Origin: Amphibalanus amphitrite
Lineage: Eukaryota; Arthropoda; Thecostraca; Balanomorpha; Balanidae
Length of the DNA stretch: 64,000 nt
NCBI RefSeq assembly: GCF_019059575.1
Contig: NW_024881691.1
Coordinates: 1-64,000 of the forward strand
Direction of reading: 5' to 3'
Shown here: positions 1-12,074 of the stretch, piece after piece
Numbering within the stretch: position 1 is the stretch's first letter
Layout of the letters: every line of letters starts with the position of its first letter
Translations under genes and position numbers: made by a program
The notes under the pieces: generated by a model
Seen by the model: only the letters and a program-made list of their open reading frames with translations
Told to the model about the DNA's origin: nothing
The model's database searches: none

Positions 1-1051
1 AAAATAGCTACCACGTAAAAAGCCGGAACACCAGTTGCTGTTTCTACAAAGAATGATGGAACAATGTAATAAGAGAAGTCATTAAAAACTTAGACGAAAG
101 ACATCACCAGCCCCTTTCCTTGATACAAAGCACTGGCTTCTACGAATGCATAATGCCGCCTTGCAAGTAGTACCATAAGAAAGCAGTGACGAAAAACGGA
201 CATGAATAAAAGGCAGCATTCCGTTTCATAAGCGGCGCGTATCTAATTACAGACACGCCTATCGTTTGCGGAGCGCTAATAAAACATTTCATCAGCTGCG
301 GTGTTTAAACTGCTGCCATTTCAGTCTACCAGCCGCCACCGTTCAACCTCCAACCTCGCCACAGACCGACAAACCGCCGGGTTCAACGCATCCTCTGCAC
401 AATGGCAACCGCCGACCGCAAACGTCCCCCCCCCCCCTCCCCACTGACAGACCTGGGCACAAACACTGAGCAGCGGCGGCGACAGTGCTGCGGACGGAGC
501 TGGGGAGGGGGTATAGCTGAACAATACGACAGGAAAGATAGAGTGGGCCAGAGCACGCCGAGAGATAGAGCGAGCTAGAGCAAAACAGTCGACAATAACG
601 GAGCCGCTTCACTTTACGCCAGCACAGTCCTGCTCTTAGTGTGGAGTGTGGACACACAATAGGGGGGCCCAATTCCAGTCAGTGGAGTGGGCATTAACTG
701 GTGGTCGGGTCGGGTCACAGTGAGGACATTAACTAGTGGTCGGACCACACAGTGTGTACACTTGTCATTAGTCCGGGACCGGAGCGGCGGCGGTCGACAG
801 GTGTTTGCTCGGCTGATGGACCGCCAACACCGACCGCAGCGCTCAGTTTAGCCGGCGCGGTGGTCCGGGTCCACAGTGACCCGTGACCTACCACTAAAGC
901 CCCAGCCAGACACTCATCAATGGTATGGGGTGACCCATCACCATGTCATGCCCCCGCTGTCCCCGGTCAGACCCGCGACTAACCAGTGAAGTCCCCAGCC
1001 CACCTACCCTGGGTGAGTTTCCATCCCCCACAGCCCCGGCCCGGCTCTCAC
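1..1051. other. GC-rich spacer, no gene seen
   Basis: No open frame here resembles a known protein. The stretch probably belongs to the intron downstream of the coiled-coil exons at 1052-3104 on the minus strand, because the last of those exons ends in a good donor (ATG followed by gtgaga) at 1052. No clear repeat was found. Confidence 0.4.
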
Positions 1052-3104
1052 CATGTCGTCCATTTCGCGTCTCAGTCGGCTGAGCTCGGGGCCGATGTCA
1101 GCCGTCGTCTCCTGCGGCGGCGCCGCGGGACATAGCGGGTCGCTGCCGGCGGCCGGGGCGGTGCAGGAGACGGAGTCTGTACCGGCGGTCGGCGGAGCAG
1201 CGCAGGCCGAGGCAGCGTCAGCCGGTGACTGCGGACGTGACAAAGAATCGAGGAGTCAGAGACAGCGACAGAACTGGCGACAGAACCGGCACCTATCACA
1301 CTGCTCCGTGCCGGGCACCGCCGGAAACGACGTCACAATGGCACCGCCGTGTCCCTCAGAGCGCCACAATGCAAGGTCACAGGTCGCCTCGCGGGCCGTC
1401 CGTCGGCCGAGAGAGGCCCGGCGATTAAAGCCGCTGATTACACCGCATAATGGAAAGCCCGCGTCAGGCCACGAAAAAAGCCGAGCTTTCACGTGACGGG
1501 CGTGCGCAGCGCGTGCATCAGGGGGAGGGGGAGGGGAGGAGAGGGTGAGCGGCGTGGACTGTGGGCGTGTATGGGCGACCGTGTGACTTGAACGCGAGCT
1601 TGTGACATGTCACGAACACAATTCACGTGTAGCGTGCGCCGGCTCACCGTAAACTATCTAATTACATCCTGTCCCTTACCACGGTGATTCGGACGGACCA
1701 CTCGCGATTATAATGGAGTAATGATTCCATCAGAGGCCGTTCGGATCGTAATAAGCTATAAAACTGCTGGCAGAACCACCGGCTCATTTGTGAACAGGAT
1801 CATTACCGGCTGGCTAAGTATAAACTCCGTGTCATTATCCGTGCACTAATGGATTGGCAGCCATCAATCAGACAGACTATCAAGTTTAGCGGCCGGTGTA
1901 CGCCGGTGGCAACTCGTCCGCCGCCGCTCGGCGCGGGTACCTACCGGTCCGTGTTCCAGGTGCTGCAGCCGCCTCTGCAGCGCCTCTATCTGACTGTAGA
2001 GCCAGCGTTTCTCCTCGTCCTCGTTCACTGCGGGCCGCGCCTGGGTCTGCCTGGAACAGCGCACAGCTCAGTGACACTCTGCGCTCGGGAGGGGACTGCC
2101 GGACCGCGGAGCCCCGCACGGCAGACGGTACCGGGCTGACCCGCGCGGCCAGGGAGCCGCTACAAGCAGCTTATGCTAACGATTCAGGCGCCATGTGCGA
2201 TCGTCCGAGGGATTAGCCCCACGGAATTCAGGGGCGATTTGTAGCTGTGAATCTGTGATTGCGCAAGCCTTATATAGAGCACCCTCCGACCGTTTCCGAC
2301 AATGCTACCCGGCGCTGCATAATGTAGAGCGTTAGATCTCGTCGCATTCAGTGTCACATTCTCACACAAACATGGTAAGCACATGGACGATGTCGGATGA
2401 CCCAAGGCCACGTCTCGCCCCAGCCGGGCGCGGCACGTCCCTCACAAGTCCTGACCCCAACGTCACGAGTCGTCTGGTCAGTTTCACCGGACAGGTAACA
2501 CCCGTCACGGCTCAATCCGTCACAGAATGAGAGAGCAGCTCACAGTGAACGTCTCACGGACACGGTCGGAGCGAAACTGACCGGGGCGAGCACGGTCAAC
2601 GCTATCAGACTGTGACCGAGGCACCGGGACAGCCCTTCACGAAAGGTCTCTAATCGAGCTGACCCGAGGGGCGGACAGGCTAACTCGTGAGGCGAGGGCG
2701 GTGGGCGGAGTCTGCGGCCTAAAACAGCGTCACGTCAGGGCTGCAGTCGTGACCCTGCTGTGACCCGGCGATTATCACAAGTTTACAAACGACAAAGCTT
2801 AAAGAAGGCAGGCAGTGGCAACAATTAACATACAATCACGAACTAATGTGACCCAACCCTCGCCAGAGCTGGTTACTATCCTAAAGCTCCCCGATGCCGC
2901 CCCGAGCTACTCACTGGGTACGCTCCAGCTCCGCGATCCGATGACTTCCCGCCCCAGCCTGTAACCCACTCAAAGCTCCCCAATGGCGTGTAAAGGGCTA
3001 CTCAGTAGGTACTCACTGGGTGCGCTCCAGCTCCGCGATCCGGCGGAGGATGGCGGCTCGGCGAGAGGCGCGGTCTGCCCGCCGCCGGCGCCGCTCCGAA
3101 CCGA
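1052..3104 (-). CDS. Coiled-coil protein, three internal exons (APC-like N-terminal motif?)
   Basis: Three minus-strand exons fit together in phase: 3104-3017, 2050-1945 and 1228-1052. Each has an AG acceptor after a pyrimidine-containing stretch (ttccag, ttccag, ccgcag) and a GTGAGT/GTAGGT/GTGAGA donor. Exon 1 starts after one codon base and ends after two; exon 2 completes that codon and ends in phase 0; exon 3 is 59 whole codons. The joined product is a basic helix ending in RIAELERTQ, then NEDEEKRWLYSQIEALQRRL, then a Pro/Ala/Cys-rich linker and ELSRLRREMDD. The EEK..W.Y.Q...L..R pattern resembles the N-terminal coiled coil of adenomatous polyposis coli (human EEKEKDWYYAQLQ), so a divergent APC is possible but not shown. 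Start, end and other exons are not identified; further exons probably lie upstream in the GC-rich region or outside the window. Splice and phase agreement make a real gene likely; its identity is open. Confidence 0.5.
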
Positions 3105-3839
3105 CTGGAACAGACACACGGCGGTCAAACAGACGATCACATAGACAGTCACACAGCAGAGCAGCTCCGAACGGTCTGTAACACACACAGACGATAAACG
3201 GCGGTCCCACACGGTCTCACGACAGTCACACAGCCGCTCAGTAGCGGTCCCACAATCGGGACTAATGGCGGAGACGATCGGCGGGTACCGGTGCCGAGCT
3301 GAGAGTCGAGGTGAGAACGGCACATGGTAGATGGACACAGGCTGACCGGTCAGACAGAGGTCACAGGACCGACAGAGCGGAGTAAGTACCTAACTGACGC
3401 TGCAGAGGAATGGAGACGGAGGAGGAATTGAAGGCAGCGACCCAGATACTAAATTACGTAAGCATGCAAGTAAACAACAGCACAGACAGCAGGACGAAGG
3501 TGCGCAATACATTGGTGACTTGCCTCCCCTCCCCCACTCATCGCGACGAGACGAGTCGACAAAATAGGTGAGATGAGACGGCAAGGCCCAATTCCAGCCC
3601 CATGCAAACACCATGACTCGGCACCGTCGGACAGCTTTTCCATCAGAGTATAATGACGGGAATCGCCCGTCATCAGCCGTTGAGGATTATCGCACCGCAG
3701 CGGCGGAGCAAAAACGGCCTGCTATCATATCAGCTGGGGCGGCTGGAGCAGCCGTCCGGTTCGCCGGGGAGATCGCTCGGTCACGGCACAGGACGGGCGG
3801 GGCGTGAGACTTCTTTCCTGGAGAAAGGGTGAGTGGGGG

Positions 3840-3894
3840 GAGAGGGAGAAAAAGATAGAGAGGGAGAGAGAGCGAGAGAGAGAGAGAGAAAAAG

Positions 3895-3958
<64 letters not shown>
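3840..3958. repeat. (GA)n microsatellite
   Basis: An almost pure GA dinucleotide tract of about 115 bp, with a few AAAG interruptions at its left. It creates spurious Arg-Glu and Leu-Ser open frames. Confidence 0.95.
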
Positions 3959-3960
<2 letters not shown>

Positions 3961-5770
3961 CCAAGCCCAAGCGCGAGCCGACTCGTCGGCAAAACACAAT
4001 CATCATCCGTCCACGAGGGAGGGTAAGGCGCGCGCGGATCGGTCCTCTGTGGACGCCGAGCATCCCTGCACAGTGACAGGCCTCCCATCACCAGGACCAA
4101 TACTGGTATCGGCGGCGGCCGGCGGCCATGTGCGGCGACTGGGGACCGGTCGGTCGGACGGGCCCGGCGCCGGAGAGAACGGAGGGCGCCGGCTGACACG
4201 GCGACCCGGTCAGACGGGGAGCGGCGGACCACCTCCGGACATGCCTGTCGGCCAAAGCGCGCGGTCTCCTCGGCTTGGAGAGCTCCCAATTTGGAGACAG
4301 CTCGCCATCACTGCGCCAGCTCGGTCGGCCCTCCACAAAGGTCACAGGCTCGTCCTTAGACCATGTCACTGTCAAGACAGCCAGGCTGACAGCGGACACA
4401 AACTCGGCCAAACACTGAGTGACGGCTAATGACAGTCCTGCGGAGAGCTTTGGTCAATGACGGCCCGTCTCCGCGGCGCCCCTGAAGAACAGCCCCCTGT
4501 GCCGATGGCGCACACATTCTTGGCAGCGGACTGGCTCGGGGGCGGGGCGGGCGCAGCCACAAAACGCCCGGTGACAGCACGTGCCTGGGCGCACTCGCCG
4601 CCCGCCGAGTCCCCGGACGGCTAAAATTAACGCCGAGTGGCTCTGTTTGGTCTCTGGCCCTCTCACGGACGATTAGCGGCGCTGTACCGGCGCCTCGTAC
4701 AGTCTGTATTCGCACGTGCGGAGAGGGAGCCAGCACTGTCTCACAGCGACAACGGACGAGCACCAGAGGACGCAGTCGGCAGCACTGCCAGCATCCAGCC
4801 ATCACGGTGAAACATTGTGTAAACCCAGACCGGTTAAACGCTCCATCAGCGGCTGGGACAGCCGGGACAGCCGCTCCGCCCGGCCGAGCAGGCTGCGTTT
4901 AACGCTGATATACCGACGGCCGGCGATAGAGACAAACGGTGAAACGGTTATAGATGGCCGGCGCCGATGGTGCCGTGGGAACCTCCCACCAGGAAAATCG
5001 TTTTCCCAGTTCCACTCCAGACCATGCGGAAATCAGACAATCACTTCCTCCCTATCACATAGCGGGGCGTTTGGGCCAATTTGCAGCAGCGTCATAGCCT
5101 GGCGATAGCACCTGATGGCGTCATCATTCCAGGGAGAGGCAAACACCGATAGACGCATGGACGGACACGGCACCTCTGACCGCGGCAGGCGGGCGCCATT
5201 CACCGCAGATGACTGTAGCCGGCTAATGAATCACCCACAGTCTGCTCACACAGCCTGTCTCGGCGGCGGCCAAAGGGACAGCTGGCCACCGGCACTGAGC
5301 ACAGCTGCGCCTCCTGACCACCGGCGAACCGCCGCCGGCGCCGCACCGCTTACCGGCGATCGATCCCGGCCATACGGTCCGACCGGCCGCCGCGCGCCAC
5401 GCCGGGCCGTACCGAGCCCAGCTGACCGCGCCCGGTGTGCACGGCCCTCTCAGCTGCGGCGGTACAGGTGAGAAGACCCACAGCGAGCGCTACAGACGGA
5501 TCACTCACCGTGAGCTCAGCGGATCACTCAGCGGAGACGTCACTCGGTACTCGGCGGCGGCGCATCTGGTCCTCAGCTGGGCGCCGACCCACCGCGGTAC
5601 GGCACTGAGACACGCCCTCAGCACACTCACAGACGTCCCGTACACTGGGGACACTGCGGGGACACAGCCGGCGCCGCCGCCGCGTCTCAGGCGTGTCCGC
5701 CGCGCCGGGATGGCAGCGCGCGCGGCCGGCACTGCCGATCGATCGGGGCCGCCGGTCCGGCGCCGGGCGG

Positions 5771-5838
5771 ACCGCCGACAGGGACCAATGGACCACCGAC
5801 AGGGACCAATGGACCGCCGACAGGGACCGGTGGACCAG
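5771..5838. repeat. 21-bp minisatellite
   Basis: About three tandem copies of a 21-bp unit with core GACAGGGACCAATGGACC, degenerating to the right. It lies in the GC-rich island and shows no sign of a coding role. Confidence 0.8.
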
Positions 5839-7662
5839 CGGCAGACCACCACCGCAGCTGACCGCCAGACCCGTGACCACAGCCGAGCAGCGCCTTGGCG
5901 CGCACCTCCCCACCTGCCGCTCAGACCGCTACTGACGCCGGCGTGCACGACACGCCGCCGGCCGGGCCGCCGCACGGAGCTGCCGCCGTGAGTCAGAGCC
6001 GCCCGTGTCACGGCCGCGCACACTGCCGACTGACCGCCGGACCGCCGACCGGGGCGCCCTGGCACCGGGCCGGACCCTGGCACCGCCGCCCGCTCCCGTC
6101 ACGGGCCTGGCGCGTACTCAGCCGGCTGCCGCGTCCGTGACGGCTCGGGGTCACGGTCGGCCGTCACGAGATGGCGTTACGACTGGCGCCGGCAGCGTCA
6201 CGGTCCACCACCGGCGGCTGGCCGGCCTCCCGCCGGCCGGTGCGACTCTCAAGTGCCCGCTCCGAGCCGCCCGCGCCCGTCACCGGCCGGTCCACAAACA
6301 CCGGAGACTGTTCCACACAAACACCGGTGACCGATCCACACACACCGACTGCAGGTCGGGGTAAGTACAGTAGCAGTTGATGCACCAAACACCGGGACAC
6401 GATGCAGACCGATACACAGCACACTGCACGTGCCGCTGCAGCCGACTCACCCTAGCACTTGCTCACCGCGCTCTGCAGCTGTGCACTGCCCACACTAGCG
6501 CGTCACCGACCACGCGGCCCGGCTCCCCTCTCAGCAGCCCGCGCACCTCCTCACCGCTCTGCGCCACCCACCCGACCGTCCTGCCGTCCCGGCCGGCGCA
6601 CACGGCGGGACTGTACCGCTGCGCCGCGCGGCCCAGCCCGGCTCGGACAGCAGACAGCGCGCCGACGCGGCGGCGCCGCGCGGCCGCCACGCGCTCCCAC
6701 GCGCTGATCGATCCCCGAGCCCGGGACCGGCAGGGAGCCGACGGGCGAGACCGACACCGACGGCCCCTAGGGAGCCGGGGCAGACGAGCCCCCTCAGGGA
6801 TGGGAGTGAGCCATGCCATGAGGGAAAAACAACCGGCAATCAAACGGGGGACGGAGGACCAAGCTGTCATAATAATGCGTTACAAGGGTCTCAAGAGGCC
6901 ACCGTCTTTCCAATGGACGTCGGGCGTGGCACTCCCCTGAAACACTCCACGATGAATCTAAGTGGGACGACACAACTGCTTCGATGGCAAATAAGCTTCA
7001 AAACTGCTCTCAGTTGACGGAGAAGCCAGTTAAAATTTCAGCCCAGCTCTCCACGACAAAGGAGCGGACCGGTTTGTCCGTCCACGGTCCATTCGGCCCG
7101 ACAGCCCGCGGCTCAGACGTCGGAGAGGAGGGGGGGGGGGGGCAGCCTCCATCGATTGCGGCGAGCGGCAGCTGATCACACCGCCGCCGGCGCCGACGGG
7201 GTCAGAGGTCACCCGGCCCCGGGGACGAGACCAGCAGTCCAGACCCCGCGGAGGGAACTGCAGTGGAACCGTCCGTCAGCTCTCAACGGCTATCGAAGTA
7301 TACGTAACTGCTGACGGGACACGTCTGAAGAGGGCGATGCATCAAGCATTCAGCCTGAATGAGGGGGCGATAGGATGAAAGGGGTCGGAGTGGCGGCTCA
7401 AATTTAGCCAACGCTCTGCTTGACTGGGAGCGGAACCAGTCAGCGGAAAGGGTAACAGTGGCAGGCCATTAGCCAGCTCGTCAAATGCCAGAAGCCATTT
7501 CTGAACAGAACGGCAGCCAATTAGCATAGTCTACATGGTTTGGGCGAGCGCCGAACTCGGTTCAAAATAGCAATCCTCTGCCCGGCCGCCGACAGTCCGC
7601 CACTGTTCATGCATACATTGAAACGGTCATCCATATGCATGCAGGCCTCGATCGCTGACCAC

Positions 7663-8042
7663 TCTGCCGCTCTGGGACTCTGTCACTGCCGCTCTGGGTC
7701 TCTGTCACTGCCGCTCTGGGCCTCTGTCACTGCCGCTCTGGGTCTCTGTCACTGCCACTCTGGGTCTCTGTCGCTGCCGCTCTGGGTCTCTGTCACTGCC
7801 GCTCTGGGTCTCTGTCACTGCCGCTCTGGGTCTCTGTCACTGCCGCTCTGGGCCTCTGTCACTGCCGCTCTGGGTCTCTGTCACTGCCACTCTGGGTCTC
7901 TGTCGCTGCCGCTCTGGGTCTCTGTCACTGCCGCTCTGGGTCTCTGTCACTGCCGCTCTGGGTCTCTGTCACTGCCGCTCTGGGTCTCTGTCGCTGCCGC
8001 TCTGGGTCTCTGTCACTGCCGCTCTGGGTCTCTGTCACTGCC
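7663..8042. repeat. 22-bp minisatellite, about 17 copies
   Basis: The tandem unit is CTCTGTCACTGCCGCTCTGG plus GT. Copies differ by only one or two bases (CCGCTC/CCACTC, TCACTG/TCGCTG), so it is young or homogenised. Because 22 is not a multiple of three, every frame reads the same 22-residue cycle, which explains the long open frame here. It is not evidence for a protein. Confidence 0.95.
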
Positions 8043-9113
8043 GCCGCCGCCGGCCCTGTCCCTCGGCATCTGGCGCTCCTCTCTCACCTCCCACGGAGCT
8101 GAACACATCAATCAGCTAAGTGGCCGCCTGTGTGAAACCAATGCGGCTGAGTGCTCGGCGCGGTAGCCGCGTCTGACCGGAGATAAAGCGGCGGCGCTGC
8201 CCGGACCGCTCCGCAGTCAGAGACGAAACGCAGGCCTGGCCGGCCGATAGCGCTGCACTGAGTATCAACTGAGGGCACCGTCCGGCCCTCGGGACGAGGC
8301 GGTACGCCTTATAGAGCAGTGGTGATAACAGGGAGCTGTCCCCCTGATGGCACACAGCGGCACACGGTGGTCCTGGCGCCAAGCCCGCCGAGCGACACTC
8401 GTCAGCGGGCAACTTCACCCGTGATCTCCTAAACAGTGACTTCCATCTGCCGCTCATCGCCGGTACAGTCACCGCAGCTGCCGCAGACAGGAAACGCCTC
8501 TCGACACGACACGGATGTGACTACGGAATACACGACCGCGGGCTGTGCAGACCGGCTGTATACACAGACAATCGGGTCTGACAATGCCGGGGACGGATGG
8601 AGGGCACACTACGGTCAACGAGCAGTGAATAGTCGTGAATAACTGATGTCCAACGTCTTCCCAACAATCAAACACAACTGACGCAGCTCAATTCACATTC
8701 ATTCTCGCCTATTTTTTCTGCTGACATACGGTAAAAAGGCCTAACAGCCAAAACCCAAACGATGATAAGTGCCAACCAGTTGCTGAGTGCCTCCCCACTC
8801 GACTCGACCATTTACCACCGTGCCGGGCTGGCAGTGGCCTACCGGTCTCCGGAGGACCGGGCATGGCCAGACGGCCGGGGCTGGCTCCGGCCCAGACCCA
8901 CTATCGATCGGTTCACGGGCTGGCCCAGAGTGCAGACAGAGGCCAACTCCCAGTGTCTGAGACTGCAACGAAATTTGGCTGTCCGCAGTCTGCACCGAAC
9001 CGAACACCGAAGGTATATATCCACTATACATAGTCAGGAGACGAGCCGTATGTACGAGAGAAATCAAAGCGGCTAAGCGGCTAGAACTGACCAACAACGG
9101 CGCGATAGAAGTT
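8043..9113. other. Spacer, no gene seen
   Basis: Mixed-composition sequence with no conserved protein, RNA gene or clear repeat that I can recognise on either strand. Confidence 0.35.
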
Positions 9114-9146
9114 TGAGAGAGAGAGAGGGAGAGGGAAAGGAGAGGA

Positions 9147-9236
<90 letters not shown>
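9114..9236. repeat. (GA)n microsatellite
   Basis: A GA dinucleotide tract of about 120 bp with GGGAAA-type interruptions at its left and one GTGA interruption further right. Confidence 0.95.
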
Positions 9237-9239
<3 letters not shown>

Positions 9240-9726
9240 GAACGAGATAGCACGACGAAATAGCCGAAGCGGGACCGCTTTAAAGCGACAGCGCCATGTG
9301 GCGCCTGTGAACTAGGCTGCCGTGGCGCCCGCGGAGCGACCGGCCATAGCCCGTCTCCGGGACGAGGTCGGTCGGCGGGGACTGCCCCACGGGAAATGTC
9401 TCGCCTCTATATCGACCTGAACACCGGGAGACGGCCGCCAAACGAGGCAGAGTGGCGGCTCTTCCGCGTCTGGTCGGGCAGATACGGCGGACGGCTCAGC
9501 CGGGTGTCAGCGGTGCTGATGTCCGACGGAATTCGACGGAGACGGACACTCAGACCGGCAGTCATCAGCTGATTATCCCAGCTAGAGTAGATGTCGGGGC
9601 GGCAAAATGTCGGTGCGCTAATAAAAAGGCTCAGTAGGACAGCTCGCTCCATAAATGACAGCTACGGTGAATCCTCTCGGCAGTAATGGCAACAGGGGCC
9701 GATATGTCAGCCTTGCGGTACAGTAT

Positions 9727-9980
9727 AACTTCAGGCGCATACCCCTGCTGCCACCTAGGGACAGAAATACGAACTAGGCGTGTCGAGCGGCGCAGCATAC
9801 TTTCAGGCGCCTACCCCTGCTGCCACCTAGGGACAGAAATACGAACTAGGCGTGTCAAGCGGCGCAGCATAGTTTCAGGCGCCTACCCCTGCTGCCACCT
9901 AGGAACAGAAATACAAACTACGCGTGTCGAGCGGCGCAGCATAACTTCAGGCGTCTACCACTAGCGACATCTAGGGACAG
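9727..9980. repeat. 72-bp tandem repeat with CTCF-like core
   Basis: About 3.5 copies of a 72-bp unit; TCAGGCG recurs at 9731, 9803, 9875 and 9947. Each unit contains CTGCCACCTAGG. On the minus strand this reads AGGTGGCAG, which fits the core of the metazoan CTCF motif at all nine positions; the last copy is diverged. The 24-codon period gives a short open repeat frame (9686-9964) that I do not consider a gene. Confidence 0.85.
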
Positions 9981-10059
9981 AATGTGACGGTCTCGGCGCT
10001 CGGAAACCTCGACTCCGCGATAATCGCATCAAACCTCTGATGGCCAGTTCAGAGACCTT

Positions 10060-10380
10060 CACACCGTTCCGTGCTTCTATGCTCAGGATACTGAAATCCT
10101 TCTCCTCCACGCCGCAACCCCCCTCCGGGCTGGACAGGCAACTTTATCTCATGCGGGCTGCTCCCTTGGAGCGGTACCGCCGCTCCTGAGGGAGCGCACC
10201 CCGTAGCCGGGTGCAGTGAGTGCCTTGGGGCTGGATGGCCTGTCCTCTGGACGGGCTCAGCCCCGGCGGGCTCACTAGGGTGCCTGCCCAGACCAATGTC
10301 TCCCCCTAATTCCTATCATCCTTCCGGCTCTGCAATGGTCTTGTCAGACCGAAAGGGCCTAACCGAACAAAACAAACAAA
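10060..10380 (+). mobile_element. Short retroposon (LINE 3' end or SINE) with 11-bp target duplication
   Basis: The segment is flanked by exact 11-bp direct repeats, TCAGAGACCTT at 10049-10059 and 10381-10391. It ends on the plus strand with GAACAAAACAAACAAA, a tail typical of retroposed sequences. The interior is GC-rich with stem-forming blocks (GGAGCGG/CCGCTCC) and the phrase AGACCGAAAGGGCCTAACCG just before the tail. No pol III boxes are clear, so a 5'-truncated LINE is slightly more likely than a SINE. Confidence 0.65.
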
Positions 10381-10717
10381 TCAGAGACCTTGTAAGAGGT
10401 GATACTTCATTACATGCACATTTTCATTAACATTCACCGACCACCGTCGTTTGTGTGTAATTCTCATCAGCAGCATCACACAAACGGTCTGCAGAGTCAC
10501 CCACAATGCATCGACACCATCTACCAGCCCACTATTCCAGGTGCATTGTGAGGGCCATAAACAGCACACCTTCCCTTTTCCTCTTCAGCTACGCCCACGT
10601 CTCCCGGAGGACGTCCATTTCTCTCTCGGCCCACACCAAACGGGGCAACGGAGAGTCATCCGGGGCGCCGCCGGCACCGCTCCTCATAAGGTACGGTCCC
10701 GACAACAGCCTGGCTCC

Positions 10718-10735
10718 CGCCTCTCTCTCTCTCTC

Positions 10736-10793
<58 letters not shown>

Positions 10794-10906
10794 TCGCTCG
10801 CTCTATCGCTCTCTCGTCTCCCTGCCGATCCCTGGAGAAGTCACCCAGAACGGAAGTTACTCTGGAGAAGTCACCCAGACCGGAAGTTACTCTGGAGAAG
10901 TCACTC
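10718..10906. repeat. (CT)n tract followed by 30-bp tandem repeat
   Basis: A CT-dinucleotide tract runs from 10720 to about 10800, followed by about 2.5 copies of a 30-bp unit with core CTGGAGAAGTCACCCAGA (10831-10906). A further imperfect duplication of about 53 bp (core TTTACGGAGC) follows at 11082-11180. Confidence 0.85.
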
Positions 10907-11180
10907 CGCGCGGGTCGGCCGGGAGGCACCTGTGTCGTCTGCGGTGTGTGGTATATCACCGTCACCGGGAGAGCCGCGTCAGCCTCTGTGCGGCATATGG
11001 ACCCGCCGAGCCCGCCTCTCGATCTCCCTGCGCGCGGTATATGGAGCGCCACCGTTATTCGGCCGCTCGGCTCGGTGTGGCGCCGCTCCGACCCCTGCCC
11101 TTTACGGAGCGCCCTCAGCGGGACGAACAACTGCGCCGCTCCGACCTCTGCCTTTTACGGAGCACCCTCAGCGGGGTGGC

Positions 11181-11947
11181 TGGTAAATAGAGCAGCTGCC
11201 CGCCGCTGCCAAACGGGAATATGGATTCCACTGCAGCTATCATCGACTGAAGGTTGGACGTGTCTGGTCGGAATTCACAATTAACAACGGTGTGCTGATA
11301 CAATAAATCAACTAGGAGTAACCTTACATAAATAACTACCATCTTATCCATAGTGGCTTCATAACCGAAGACTTCCATTTTCGTTCAGCACAACTCGGTT
11401 CACAGCTTGAACATTTGGATAGAGATAAATCCATAGCCTGGACACGCGCCAAATCTGGAAGAGACCATACCCACAACCTGGGAAGGCCCATGTCCACCTG
11501 ATCACCCACGCCCACAGCCTCACCGCATCAAGGCTCTCAGCCCGGGTGACGTGGTCTCGGTTAACAGGTGGTTTGTTTAAAGGGCAGCCGACAAACAAGC
11601 CGAAATACTGGCCGGTAGCCAGTGGAAGAACTCCCGCTCTGAGACATCCTCTTCCAATTGTTCAGCCGAGCATTCCATGTTCATTAATTGTCTTGGATCG
11701 TGAATGTGTGGGTGGTCCTGGGATGGCTAAAATAAGTGACTATTAGCAATGAAAGCATTATTAGTTATTTGGTGATATCGATAAGACTCAATCACGGTTA
11801 AGTACCTACTACAGATTACGCCGTTATGATGGCCAACGGTCGCCAAACAATGCCACATATACCTAGCGGTAAATGCACCATTTTCCCCTACTTGTGTCAT
11901 CCAGTTATTCCCGTAATAACCACACAGAAAAAGGACATCGAGATTAT
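11181..11947. other. Spacer, no gene seen
   Basis: Sequence of lower GC content than the region to the left. No conserved coding frame, RNA gene or clear repeat recognised. Confidence 0.35.
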
Positions 11948-12025
11948 GTGAGATGATGTTTTTCGTACTCCAGCGTAGAAGGGTAGCCATCCTTCTACGC
12001 TGGAGTACGAAAAACATCATCTCAC
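11948..12025. repeat. Perfect 35-bp inverted repeat with 8-nt loop
   Basis: Arms 11948-11982 and 11991-12025 are exact reverse complements (35 of 35), separated by GTAGCCAT. The hairpin sits between two 13-bp direct repeats, GACATCGAGATTA at 11934-11946 and 12065-12077. It could be a fold-back duplication from replication template switching, a small palindromic element, or a hairpin RNA source. No gene overlaps it. Confidence 0.95.
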
Positions 12026-12074
12026 GCTCTCAGTCCCAGCGGATAAAAACCAACACCTAAGAATGACATCGAGA

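Larger units (their letters stand above)
3105..7662. other. GC-rich spacer with microsatellite and short tandem repeats
   Basis: This is GC-rich sequence, especially 5.3-6.8 kb, which reads like a CpG island. Many open frames exist on both strands, but they are long only because the DNA is GC-rich, and none matches a family I recognise. Isolated donor-like sites occur (for example after the CAG near 5468, plus strand), but no acceptor-donor chain could be built. Separate entries cover the GA tract and the 21-bp repeat. Confidence 0.4.

Noticed and set aside
3687-4429. Ser-Leu and Arg-Glu rich proteins around the GA tract
   Set aside because: Dinucleotide repeats give such frames on either strand; no family match.
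7540-8166. 208-residue repeat frame
   Set aside because: Same reason: 22-bp tandem repeat with no stop in its cycle.
9686-9964. 92-residue protein with 24-residue repeats (YPCCHLGTEIRTRR)
   Set aside because: The frame is simply the 72-bp tandem repeat; no signal for expression or homology.
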